Shown: one piece after another, positions 32,051-40,405 of the stretch
Position numbering within the stretch: the first letter of the stretch is position 1
Layout: the number at the start of each line of letters is the position of its first letter
Origin: Phycisphaerae bacterium
GTDB lineage: Bacteria > Planctomycetota > Phycisphaerae > UBA1845 > UTPLA1
Assembly (NCBI GenBank): GCA_035275405.1
Contig: DATEMU010000003.1
Coordinates: 930,001-994,000 of the forward strand
Direction of reading: 5' to 3'
DNA: 64,000 nt
Program-made: the position numbers and the translations under genes
The notes under the pieces: generated by a model
Databases searched by the model: none
Seen by the model: only the letters and a program-made list of their open reading frames with translations
What the model was told of the DNA's origin: nothing

Positions 32051-33777
32051 GGTGCAGCTTCCGCTATAGGGTGGGCTTCGCCCGCCGAGCCGTCTGCGGT
32101 TGGATCCAAGTCGGCGTGTAAAGCACGCCCTACGGGACGCCTATGGCCTTCTGCCAACATTTTGCCGGTTGGAATCGACTCAACGTGGGCCAGCACGTTC
32201 TTTTGCAACGAAGGCTCCATGATGTCGATCGTCGATTTGGGATAGACGCCGAGCAATAGACAGCCGAGCGCGAGAGGCGCCAGGATCGCGACTTCGCGGC
32301 GGTTGAGGTCTTGCGACAGTCCCGTCGATGCATCAAAGCCGTGGCCGGGTTCCTTCACGGGACCGAAGAGGACGCGACCCGCCATGTGCAGCATGTAAAT
32401 CGCGCCGAGGAGGATGCCCGTAGCGGCAGGTACGGCGAACCAGATACCCAACGGTCCGGCACCACCATTTGCAGATGCTTGTCCCGAGGTGAACGTGCCG
32501 AGCAGGACGAGGAACTCGCTGACAAAGCCGTTGAGCCCCGGCAGGCCGATGCTGGACATGGTGAAGACGATCAGGAAGAAGGCCATGATCGGCATCTGCC
32601 GGGCAAGCCCGCCAATTTTGGCCATTTCGCGAGTGTGGTAACGCTCATAGATCATGCCGACGATGAGGAAGAGCGCGCCCGTCGAGAGCCCGTGATTGAT
32701 CATGTACAGCAGCGAACCGGTCAGGCCGGCCATCTTGAGGCTGAACATGCCGAGGAGGCAGAAGCCCAAGTGTGAGACGGAGGAGTAGGCGACGAGCTTC
32801 TTCACGTCGGTTTGCACCCAGGCGGCGACGGCGCCGTAGATGATGCCGAGTACGGCGAGCGTGCCGACGACCGGTGCGAGTTCGATCGAGGCGGCCGGAA
32901 GCATGGGCAGGCTCAGCCGCAGAAAGCCGTAGGTTCCGAGTTTGAGAAGGATGGCGGCGAGGATGACGGAGCCGGCGGTAGGGGCCTCGGTATGGGCCAA
33001 GGGCAGCCAGGTGTGCATCGGGAAGAGCGGGACCTTGATAGCGAACCCGGCGAAGAAGGCGAGGAAGAGCCACCATTGCGTGGAACCCGGGAGATGGCCA
33101 TCGGCCGCGAGTTGATAGAGTCGATCGAGTTCGAAGGAGAATTCGTGAGTACCCGCCGCGCCGAGCGCCACACTGGAAGCCTTCCATCCCAGGTAGAGAA
33201 CGGCGGCGAAGGTCAACATGCTGCCGGACAATGTGTAAATGAAGAACATGTCGGCGGCCTTCTGGCGTTGTGGACCGCCCCAGATGCCGATCAGGAAGTA
33301 CAGCGGGATCAGCGTGAACTCGAAGAATACGTAGAAAAGGAGGAGGTCGCGGGCGCAGAAGACGCCGAGCATCGCCCCGTGGAGCAGGAGCATCAGTGCG
33401 TAATACTCGCGATGCCGATCCTTAATTCCGCTGAAGCTGCCCCAGATTGCCAGAGGCGTGAGCAGGGCGGTCAGGAGCATGAGCGGGAGACTGATTCCAT
33501 CAACACCGACGTAGTATTGCACGCGGACCGGCGTGGATTCATTTCCTCCCATGACCCAATCGGCGCGCTCAACGAACCGGTAGCCACCGGGTTCGGTGGA
33601 CGACGATGGGAAAAGGTACATCCACTTGGCGCAGGCCGCGAATACGAGCGTCGCCAGGGCGATGCCGAGCGCAAAGCGACGGATCGTCGCGGGGCTCCAT
33701 GCCGTGCGCGTGAATAGCAACGCCGCCCCGGCGATGGGCAGAAAGATGATGATCGAAAGTATGCGATCCGTTATCAC
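32047..33777 (-). CDS. nuoM: NADH-quinone oxidoreductase subunit M
   Basis: A 576-residue antiporter-like membrane subunit. GTG 33777 is chosen because it overlaps the nuoL stop (GTGA) and begins directly with the first helix (ILSIIIFLPIAGAALLF); the frame upstream of it is nuoL shadow. Conserved features include FFEFTLIPLYFLIGIWG with the key Glu, and VAYSSVSHLGFCLLG. The C-terminal ~50 residues beyond the last helix are polar and longer than usual (SIPTGKMLAEGHRRPVG...). Confidence 0.94.
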   Translation of the reverse strand: MITDRILSIIIFLPIAGAALLFTRTAWSPATIRRFALGIALATLVFAACAKWMYLFPSSSTEPGGYRFVERADWVMGGNESTPVRVQYYVGVDGISLPLMLLTALLTPLAIWGSFSGIKDRHREYYALMLLLHGAMLGVFCARDLLLFYVFFEFTLIPLYFLIGIWGGPQRQKAADMFFIYTLSGSMLTFAAVLYLGWKASSVALGAAGTHEFSFELDRLYQLAADGHLPGSTQWWLFLAFFAGFAIKVPLFPMHTWLPLAHTEAPTAGSVILAAILLKLGTYGFLRLSLPMLPAASIELAPVVGTLAVLGIIYGAVAAWVQTDVKKLVAYSSVSHLGFCLLGMFSLKMAGLTGSLLYMINHGLSTGALFLIVGMIYERYHTREMAKIGGLARQMPIMAFFLIVFTMSSIGLPGLNGFVSEFLVLLGTFTSGQASANGGAGPLGIWFAVPAATGILLGAIYMLHMAGRVLFGPVKEPGHGFDASTGLSQDLNRREVAILAPLALGCLLLGVYPKSTIDIMEPSLQKNVLAHVESIPTGKMLAEGHRRPVGRALHADLDPTADGSAGEAHPIAEAAP

Positions 33778-35759
33778 GTCGCCACCAGCATCCACCACAG
33801 GATGATCAAGACGCCCGCCGTCATTCCCAGCGCATAACCCTGCAACGCTCCCTGCTGCCAGCGCTTGAGTCCATAGCCGATCGCCCGCGGGACCGCGGAG
33901 ATGAACCACAGAATTCCGTTGATGAAGAAGCGATCCAGGCCGTAGCAGAACTCGCCGAACCAGCGAAGCGGCCGAACAAGGACCGTGTCGTACAGCTCAT
34001 CCACGTAATACTTGTTGTAAAGCAGCCGGTAGGCCGGCTCGAAGGCCAGCGCGATGGCCATCGGGATCGTCGGGCGGCGGCGATAAAAGAACCACGCCGT
34101 AAAAATGCCCCAGACAGCAATGCCGGCGGAGGCATACATCAGCCAATGGCTCTCGTGACCGGCAGCGGGCGTTTCAGCGTGCGGTTGGGGCAGCACGGAT
34201 GAGAGAAATTGATGGAAACGGCCGTGCGGTTCAAAGACGCCGAGAAACCCGCCGCCCTGGATCGTTACGCCGGCGTAACCCGCGAAGACCGCGCCGATCG
34301 CGAGCAGCAGGAGCGGTGCGGTCATCCACGGGCCGGATTCATGGGCGTGCTCGACGCCGTGCGGAAGGCGCTCTTTGCCGTGAAAGGCGAGGAAGATCAT
34401 GCGGAAGGTGTAGAACGCCGTGAGCCACGCGGTGACGATGGCGACGCCGCCGAGCCAGGGCATGGTACTGCCCAGCGCCGCGTGGACGATTTCATCCTTG
34501 CTCCAGAAGCCGGCGAGAAGCGGGAATCCAGAAAGTGCAAGCCCGCCAATCCAGAATGTGGTAGCGGTGATGGGCAATGCCCGGGCCAGTCCGCCGAAGC
34601 GGCGGATGTCGATCGTGCCTGCCATGGCGTGCATGACGCTGCCCGCGCCGAGGAAGAGGAGGGCTTTGAAAAAGGCGTGCGTGTAGAGGTGGAAGATGGC
34701 AGAGTCAAACGCGCCGACGCCCAGGCCGAGAAACATGTAGCCCAATTGGCTGAGCGTCGAGTACGCGAGGATCCGCTTCATGTCGAATTGCGTGAGGGCG
34801 ATCGTCGCGGCGAAGATCGCGGTGACCGCCCCGATCGTGGCGACGATCCACATGGCGTATGCGCTGGCGGCGAAAATCACGTTGCAGCGGGCGACCATGT
34901 ACACGCCGGCAGTGACCATCGTGGCGGCGTGGATCAGGGCGCTGACGGGCGTGGGGCCTTCCATCGCGTCGGGGAGCCACACATGCAGCGGGAGTTGGGC
35001 GCTCTTGCCGACCGCGCCGCAAAAGAGCAGCAGGGCGATCGTCGTAATCCGCGAGGGGTCAAGTTCCGCGCCGCCCGCGGCTTTCATCTGACGGACCATG
35101 TTGAACACGGTCTCGTAGTCGAGGGACCTGAAGGTGTAATAGATCAGGAAGATGCCCAAACCGAAGCCGAAATCGCCGATGCGGTTGACTAGAAAGGCCT
35201 TCTTGGCCGCGGCGGCGGCGGACGGGCGCTGATAGTAGAAGCCGATGAGCAAATAGCTCGACAGACCGACCAGTTCCCACCCCAGGTATAGAAGGAGGAA
35301 ATTACCCGCCAACACCAGCATGCACATGGAAAAGACGAAAATCGCCAGGAAGGCGAAAAACCGCTCGTAGCCGCGCTCGGGGTGGCCGTGGTGATCGCGC
35401 ATGTAACCGACCGAGTACATCACGACGAGGAGCGAGACCGCGAGGACCACGATCAGCATCGTGCAGGTCAGCGGGTCGACGCGGAAAGAGACGTCCAGCC
35501 AATTCCCCGCGCCCGCGCTCATCCAGTGATAGAGGCTGAAAGACTTGGTCAAGACGGACGCGCCCGGTGCACAAACGCGTTCGCCCAGCAGCCAGGTGTT
35601 CCCGGTCAGCCGCGCGGCGGCCACGAGTGCGGCGGCGACGGGGAGGATGACCAGCCAATGCGAACGACCGCGCAGCCCGCGCAGGCCAACAAGCCCAACG
35701 AGGATCGCCCCGGCGAGAGGAAGGAGGGGGATGAGTACAGCCAGCGTCTTAGCGTCCAA
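33774..35759 (-). CDS. nuoL: NADH-quinone oxidoreductase subunit L
   Basis: A 661-residue antiporter-like subunit with the long C-terminal lateral-helix region expected of NuoL. Conserved core motifs are visible: LGWELVGLSSYLLIGF, KSAQLPLHVWLPDAMEGPTP, and AYSTLSQLGYMFLGLG. It forms the distal proton channel of complex I. It starts 28 bases after the nuoK stop and overlaps nuoM by 4 bases. Full length. Confidence 0.95.
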   Translation of the reverse strand: MDAKTLAVLIPLLPLAGAILVGLVGLRGLRGRSHWLVILPVAAALVAAARLTGNTWLLGERVCAPGASVLTKSFSLYHWMSAGAGNWLDVSFRVDPLTCTMLIVVLAVSLLVVMYSVGYMRDHHGHPERGYERFFAFLAIFVFSMCMLVLAGNFLLLYLGWELVGLSSYLLIGFYYQRPSAAAAAKKAFLVNRIGDFGFGLGIFLIYYTFRSLDYETVFNMVRQMKAAGGAELDPSRITTIALLLFCGAVGKSAQLPLHVWLPDAMEGPTPVSALIHAATMVTAGVYMVARCNVIFAASAYAMWIVATIGAVTAIFAATIALTQFDMKRILAYSTLSQLGYMFLGLGVGAFDSAIFHLYTHAFFKALLFLGAGSVMHAMAGTIDIRRFGGLARALPITATTFWIGGLALSGFPLLAGFWSKDEIVHAALGSTMPWLGGVAIVTAWLTAFYTFRMIFLAFHGKERLPHGVEHAHESGPWMTAPLLLLAIGAVFAGYAGVTIQGGGFLGVFEPHGRFHQFLSSVLPQPHAETPAAGHESHWLMYASAGIAVWGIFTAWFFYRRRPTIPMAIALAFEPAYRLLYNKYYVDELYDTVLVRPLRWFGEFCYGLDRFFINGILWFISAVPRAIGYGLKRWQQGALQGYALGMTAGVLIILWWMLVAT

Positions 35760-35787
35760 AGGAGTCTTCCACTTTAGCCGTTGCGGA

Positions 35788-36090
35788 TCACCCGCGCATG
35801 ATCCGCCAACTCTCGGCGTCGAGCGTTCCGCGCCGCCGATAGAGCATTACCACGATCGCCAAACCCAGCCCCGCCTCGACGGCGGCGATGACCAGAACGA
35901 AGAGACCGAAGGCCTGGCCCTGGAGATTGCCATGCGCCAGGCCCATGCCAACGAGGTTCATCAGGACGCCCTGAAACATCACTTCCGTGCAGAGGAACAT
36001 GATGATCAAGTTTCGGCGCGTGAGGAAACCGACGAGCCCCAGCCCGAAGAGGGCAGCGCCGAGAACCATGAGTGCGGTCGTTTGAGCCAT
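35788..36090 (-). CDS. nuoK: NADH-quinone oxidoreductase subunit K
   Basis: A 100-residue three-helix membrane subunit (MVLGAALFGLGLVGFLTRRN, IMFLCTEVMFQGVLMNLV, then VLVIAAVEAGLGLAIVVMLY), with the conserved glutamates in the second and third helices that line the proton path. Its length is typical. It starts 13 bases after the end of nuoJ. Confidence 0.95.
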   Translation of the reverse strand: MAQTTALMVLGAALFGLGLVGFLTRRNLIIMFLCTEVMFQGVLMNLVGMGLAHGNLQGQAFGLFVLVIAAVEAGLGLAIVVMLYRRRGTLDAESWRIMRG

Positions 36091-36103
36091 CCGTGCCAGT
36101 TTC

Positions 36104-36871
36104 CTAATACGGCGTTACGTGCCGGCCGATCTCGCCGGGCGGCAGCATCTCTTCTTCGTGTTCGCCGCGGGGCAGCTTCTTCCGGGCAATGGCGATCGCG
36201 CCGATCATGGCGACCATCAGCAGGACGCCGGCCAGTTCGACGCTGACGGCAAAATCCGTGAGCAACACCCGGCCGAGCGCGAGCGTGTTGCCATTGGCGG
36301 ACTCGCCGACGGAAACGCCCGCGATGGGTTCCCACTTGCGGCTAACGATGACGCCGGCCAGGGTGCCAACGAGGACAAACCCCGCCAGGACCGCGGCAAG
36401 CGGCTCGCGGGCGTCTTTGTCGTAGTCCAGCGCGGCGGCGAACTGTCCGCCGGTCGTCGGAGACGATTGCTGGGCGAGCATGATGACGAAGACGTAGGTG
36501 ACCAGAATCGCTCCGGCATAAACGATGACCAGCGCGGCGGCGAGGAATTCCGCGCCGACCAGGACCATAAGACCGGCGGTGCTGAGCACGACGAGGACGA
36601 AAAACAGGGCCGAATAGACGGGCCGGGGGTGAGTGACGACGCGGACCGCGCCGCCAAGAGCGAGGAGGGCCAGCAAGCAAAAATAGACATTACGGCCGAA
36701 TTCGCCGAACAGATTGTTAAGCATGAGGATAAAGCCGCCCATCGCTAAGGCTAATACAGTTGTCGCGAGACCTTTGCGGGATCGCTGGCCCTCTCTGGGC
36801 AGCGTCACAAAAATCGCGACGGCTCCGAGGGCGGCGACAGCGTACGCGAGATAGACGAGGGCTTGTTCCAC
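36104..36871 (-). CDS. nuoJ: NADH-quinone oxidoreductase subunit J
   Basis: A 255-residue subunit with five transmembrane helices, including the conserved VGAEFLAAALVIVYAGAILV segment carrying the pi-bulge region of complex I. It has a somewhat long N-terminus and a polar C-terminal tail (EHEEEMLPPGEIGRHV). It lies 18 bases downstream of nuoI. Confidence 0.93.
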   Translation of the reverse strand: MEQALVYLAYAVAALGAVAIFVTLPREGQRSRKGLATTVLALAMGGFILMLNNLFGEFGRNVYFCLLALLALGGAVRVVTHPRPVYSALFFVLVVLSTAGLMVLVGAEFLAAALVIVYAGAILVTYVFVIMLAQQSSPTTGGQFAAALDYDKDAREPLAAVLAGFVLVGTLAGVIVSRKWEPIAGVSVGESANGNTLALGRVLLTDFAVSVELAGVLLMVAMIGAIAIARKKLPRGEHEEEMLPPGEIGRHVTPY

Positions 36872-36889
36872 GAAACTCTGCTACTCCGT

Positions 36890-37438
36890 TCAATACCCCG
36901 TAATCGCCGGGTTCTTCCGCGGCTTATCGTCCTTGGTGCGATCGAAGACCATCAGGAGCTTTTCCTTGTCGAAGATCATCTCCTCGCGGGAGCTGCCAAC
37001 GAGGCTGTATTCCGGCGTCAGCTCGATCGCATCGACCGGGCAGGCCTCTTCGCACATGCCGCAGTAGATGCACCGCAATTCGTCGATGTCGAAGCGGATC
37101 GGGTATTTCTCACGATCCGGCCAGGGGCTGTCGGCGCCTTCGATGTGGATGCAGTGTGCCGGACAGGCCGTCTCACACATAAAGCAGGCGACACACGCCA
37201 CGCGGCCCTGTTCATCGCGATTGAGCCGATGGACGCCGCGATAGTTCTCCTTGCGGAGGATTCGCTTCTGCTCCGGGTATTGCACCACGGTTTGCTCGCG
37301 GAGCTTCTGCTTAAACATATGCCGAAGCGTCGTTTTGAGACCCCCGAAGATCTGCGGCAGGTAGAGCCGCTCGTGCATCGTCAATTCCGGCTGATCGACG
37401 TAAACGATATCGGTGTCCCGCCAACTTGCGCTAGCCAT
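36890..37438 (-). CDS. nuoI: NADH-quinone oxidoreductase subunit I
   Basis: A 182-residue protein with two 4Fe-4S ferredoxin motifs, CVACFMCETACPAHC and CIYCGMCEEACPVDA, carrying clusters N6a and N6b that pass electrons towards quinone in the peripheral arm. Start 37438 (MASASWRDTD) is preferred; the frame extends upstream but only as a shadow of nuoH. Its start overlaps the nuoH stop by 8 bases. Confidence 0.95.
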   Translation of the reverse strand: MASASWRDTDIVYVDQPELTMHERLYLPQIFGGLKTTLRHMFKQKLREQTVVQYPEQKRILRKENYRGVHRLNRDEQGRVACVACFMCETACPAHCIHIEGADSPWPDREKYPIRFDIDELRCIYCGMCEEACPVDAIELTPEYSLVGSSREEMIFDKEKLLMVFDRTKDDKPRKNPAITGY

Positions 37439-38618
37439 GTTGCACCCCCCAACGGGCCCGCGCCGGAAGGCTGAGCTGCCGGCCGGTGATCTGCTTTCCG
37501 CTCGCCGCACCGACGAAGGCCCCGATGAATAGAATCATCACATTTGCTGGGAGGGCGAACCACTGCGGCCAGCCGGCGTAGAGGATTATTCCCTGCACGG
37601 CCACGATCCCCATCGTCATGGGAACCAGACCTTTCCACGCGAGGCGCATGAGCTGATCGAAGCGAAAGCGCGGCAGGGTCCAGCGGACGATCATGTAGAC
37701 GCAGATGACAAGGAAGACTTTGAACGCGGTCACACCCATCCGGCAGCACATGGCCAGGAACGAGCCGTCATTGTTGAGCCAGTCCCAACCGGGAACGAGA
37801 TAGCCGCCAAAAAAGATGGCGACCATAAGGGCGCTGGACGTAATCATGTGTGCGTATTCGGCGAGGAAAAACAAGGCCAGCTTCATCGCGCTGTACTCGG
37901 TGTGGTAGCCGCCGACGAGTTCCTGCTCGGATTCGGCGAGGTCGAAGGGCATGCGATTGGCCTCGGCGAGGGCGGTGGTGAAGAGGATGAACGCGGCGAC
38001 CGGATGGTATACGACCGTCCAAACATGGTTGGCCTGGTAGGTGACCATGTCTTCCAGACGGAGGCAGCCGGTCGTGAGGATGGCAGCGAGGATGGCCATA
38101 CCCATGGGGATTTCGTAGGAGAGCATCTGCGCTGCGGCGCGCATGCCGCCGTAGAAAGAATACTTGTTGTTGCTCGCCCAGCCGCCGAGCACGACCCCAT
38201 ACACGCCGAGCGAGGCGACGGCGACGATGTAGAGCAGGCCGATGTCGATGCTGGCGACCTGGGCCGTCAGGGCCGGGGCGTCAGCCGGCATCCACGACCA
38301 CCGGAAATTGCCGCCCCAGGGGATGACCGCGAAGCCGATGGTGGCGACGACGAAGATCATCCACGGCGCAAAGAGAAAGAGCGCCCGGTCAACGCTCGCC
38401 GGGATGATGTCTTCTTTGAGGAGGAACTTGAGCCCGTCGGCGATGGGCTGAAGCAGGCCGCCGGGGCCGACGCGATTGGGGCCGTAGCGATCCTGAATCC
38501 AGGCGGAGATCTTGCGCTCCAACAGAATCGAATACGCCACGGCGCCCATGATGAGCCCGAAGACAACGAGCATCAGGATAATGCTGAAGTTGAATTGGTC
38601 GCTCAAGAGATTCTTCAT
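37431..38618 (-). CDS. nuoH: NADH-quinone oxidoreductase subunit H
   Basis: A 395-residue, eight-helix membrane subunit that forms the quinone-binding chamber at the junction with the peripheral arm. The family signature RYGPNRVGPGGLLQPIADGLK is clear, as is the acidic loop AEANRMPFDLAESEQELVGG. Full length. It begins 18 bases after the nuoG stop. Confidence 0.96.
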   Translation of the reverse strand: MKNLLSDQFNFSIILMLVVFGLIMGAVAYSILLERKISAWIQDRYGPNRVGPGGLLQPIADGLKFLLKEDIIPASVDRALFLFAPWMIFVVATIGFAVIPWGGNFRWSWMPADAPALTAQVASIDIGLLYIVAVASLGVYGVVLGGWASNNKYSFYGGMRAAAQMLSYEIPMGMAILAAILTTGCLRLEDMVTYQANHVWTVVYHPVAAFILFTTALAEANRMPFDLAESEQELVGGYHTEYSAMKLALFFLAEYAHMITSSALMVAIFFGGYLVPGWDWLNNDGSFLAMCCRMGVTAFKVFLVICVYMIVRWTLPRFRFDQLMRLAWKGLVPMTMGIVAVQGIILYAGWPQWFALPANVMILFIGAFVGAASGKQITGRQLSLPARARWGVQHG

Positions 38619-38636
38619 ATTCCTATCACGGACGCG

Positions 38637-40256
38637 TTAATGCGCGTGCTCGGGTAGCGGAGGCGGAACGTGCAGCGTCGCAAACTCCGGCATCGTTAGG
38701 GACATCATCTCGCGAATCTTGGCGGCATTGTAAATACCCGTCAGCCCGGCCAGCGTGGCGAGGTATTGACCATCGCGCTGGCAGCCCTCCCGCGGGGCTA
38801 TCGCCGCCTCAAACGGCTGGATCTTTCCATCCACATTCATGAACGAACCCGACCGCTCGGCCCAGGAGACGCTGGGCACGACGACCGTGGCGGCTTCCGT
38901 GACGGGGTTGGGGAAGATGTCCTGGGCGAAGATCAGCGGAATCTTCGCGAGGGCCTTGCCCAAGTCCGGCGTGACCCAATCGGTCGGGTCTCCGCCAGTG
39001 ATCCACGCGGCCGCGAAGGCGCCCTCCGCGGCCTTTTTGACGAATTCGTCGAAGCCGCACGTAGCACCGCCCGCCGCCGCAAGGATTTTCTCTATGCCGC
39101 GGCGGTTGGGGCATTTTTCGGCGCGGATAGTAAAACGTACCGGGCGGCCATTCCCCTTGGGGAACTTTTCGTCTTCGCCATGCACGGGAACCGGCCCCAT
39201 TGCAAGCGTTGCCTGTGGCGCGACGTCGCGGATGAACTTCGCCAGCAGCCACGCCTCTTCGCAACTCATCCAGGGCGAGAGCAGCGCGCCCACCTTCGCC
39301 GCGCCGTCGGTCTTGACGGTCTCGGCGAATCGATAACGCGCAATCTCCGGGAGTTGGCTCCAATCGGGCGACTCAGTCTCGGCGCCGCGGCGGACGGTTA
39401 ATCGATTCAGGCGTTTCGGGTCATGGACGTACTTCCAGCCGAATCGGCCCTCGTCGCACATCCACCAGTCGTTGACGCCGGGGTTGTATCGGGGTTTCAG
39501 CCGCCACACGGTGTTTTCATTTTGATGGATTTCGATCGCGCAGCCTGCGGAGCAGTTTGGACAGATGCTCGGCGTCTCCTTGAGGAACCAGACCCGCTGC
39601 TTCATCAGGAAATCTTTGTCGAGCAACGACCCCACGGGGCAGACGTCAACGACATTTCCTTGCAGGGCATTCTCTAACGGGATTCCCGGGAAAACATCGA
39701 TCTCCGCCCGGCTGCCGCGGTTGACGATGCAGAGTTCGTTTGTGCCGGAAACTTCATCGCAAAACCGCACGCATCGGGAGCACATGACGCATCGATCCTG
39801 ATAAAGCAGGGTCTTGCTGCCGACGTCCTTTTTGGGGTTCTTGTTCTTGGCTTCGACCATCCGGCTCGCCGCATCGCCGAACTCCAGGCTGTAATCTTGT
39901 AGGTAGCATTCGCCGGCCTGATCGCAGACGGGACAGTCGAGCGGGTGATTGATCAGGAAATACTCCATACAGGATCGCTGATTCGCGCGCACGGAGTCCG
40001 AATCAAAGCGGACCTCCAGTCCATCCTTAACCGGCGTCTGGCAGCTCGGGAAAAGACGAGGTGCCCAGTCCATTTCCTTGGTTTTGGGGTTCGGCATCTT
40101 CATTTCCATCAGGCAGAGGCGGCAGGACGCCACCACGGTCAGGCCGGGATGGAAACAATAAAAAGGAACGTCCCACCCGGCCTCGATGGCGGCCTGCAAG
40201 ACGGGGATTTTGTCCCTGCAGTCGATGGGTTTACCGTCGATGGTGATCTTGGGCAT
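38637..40256 (-). CDS. nuoG: NADH-quinone oxidoreductase subunit G (short form)
   Basis: A 539-residue molybdopterin-oxidoreductase-like subunit. The start at 40256 (MPKITIDGKPIDC) matches the family N-terminus; the frame upstream is non-coding. It shows the 2Fe-2S ligands (FYCFHPGL...ASCRLC), the His-ligated 4Fe-4S motif HPLDCPVCDQAGECYLQ, a ferredoxin motif CVMCSRCVRFCDE, and the extra C-x2-C-x3-C motif ICPNCSAGCAIE. The catalytic-like domain is much shorter than in E. coli NuoG (~900 residues). It is first of the nuoG-N run; nuoF and nuoE lie 2.5 kb upstream. Confidence 0.95.
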   Translation of the reverse strand: MPKITIDGKPIDCRDKIPVLQAAIEAGWDVPFYCFHPGLTVVASCRLCLMEMKMPNPKTKEMDWAPRLFPSCQTPVKDGLEVRFDSDSVRANQRSCMEYFLINHPLDCPVCDQAGECYLQDYSLEFGDAASRMVEAKNKNPKKDVGSKTLLYQDRCVMCSRCVRFCDEVSGTNELCIVNRGSRAEIDVFPGIPLENALQGNVVDVCPVGSLLDKDFLMKQRVWFLKETPSICPNCSAGCAIEIHQNENTVWRLKPRYNPGVNDWWMCDEGRFGWKYVHDPKRLNRLTVRRGAETESPDWSQLPEIARYRFAETVKTDGAAKVGALLSPWMSCEEAWLLAKFIRDVAPQATLAMGPVPVHGEDEKFPKGNGRPVRFTIRAEKCPNRRGIEKILAAAGGATCGFDEFVKKAAEGAFAAAWITGGDPTDWVTPDLGKALAKIPLIFAQDIFPNPVTEAATVVVPSVSWAERSGSFMNVDGKIQPFEAAIAPREGCQRDGQYLATLAGLTGIYNAAKIREMMSLTMPEFATLHVPPPLPEHAH

Positions 40257-40405
40257 AGGGCCTTTGACAATACCTCGCCGCTCGCGACGGAACGCCGCAG
40301 CGACCGAGATTGTGAAGGTTATCACGAACCTGCCAGAGGTGCAAAACGTGCAGACAAGATTATGCCCCATTGAAATTTAAGAGGTCTGCGGCGATAAACA
40401 AGCTT

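Noticed and set aside
34209-35192. Long plus-strand ORF (327 codons) opposite nuoL
   Set aside because: Asp/Glu/Gly/Arg-rich antisense shadow of a hydrophobic membrane gene, a common artefact in high-GC DNA.
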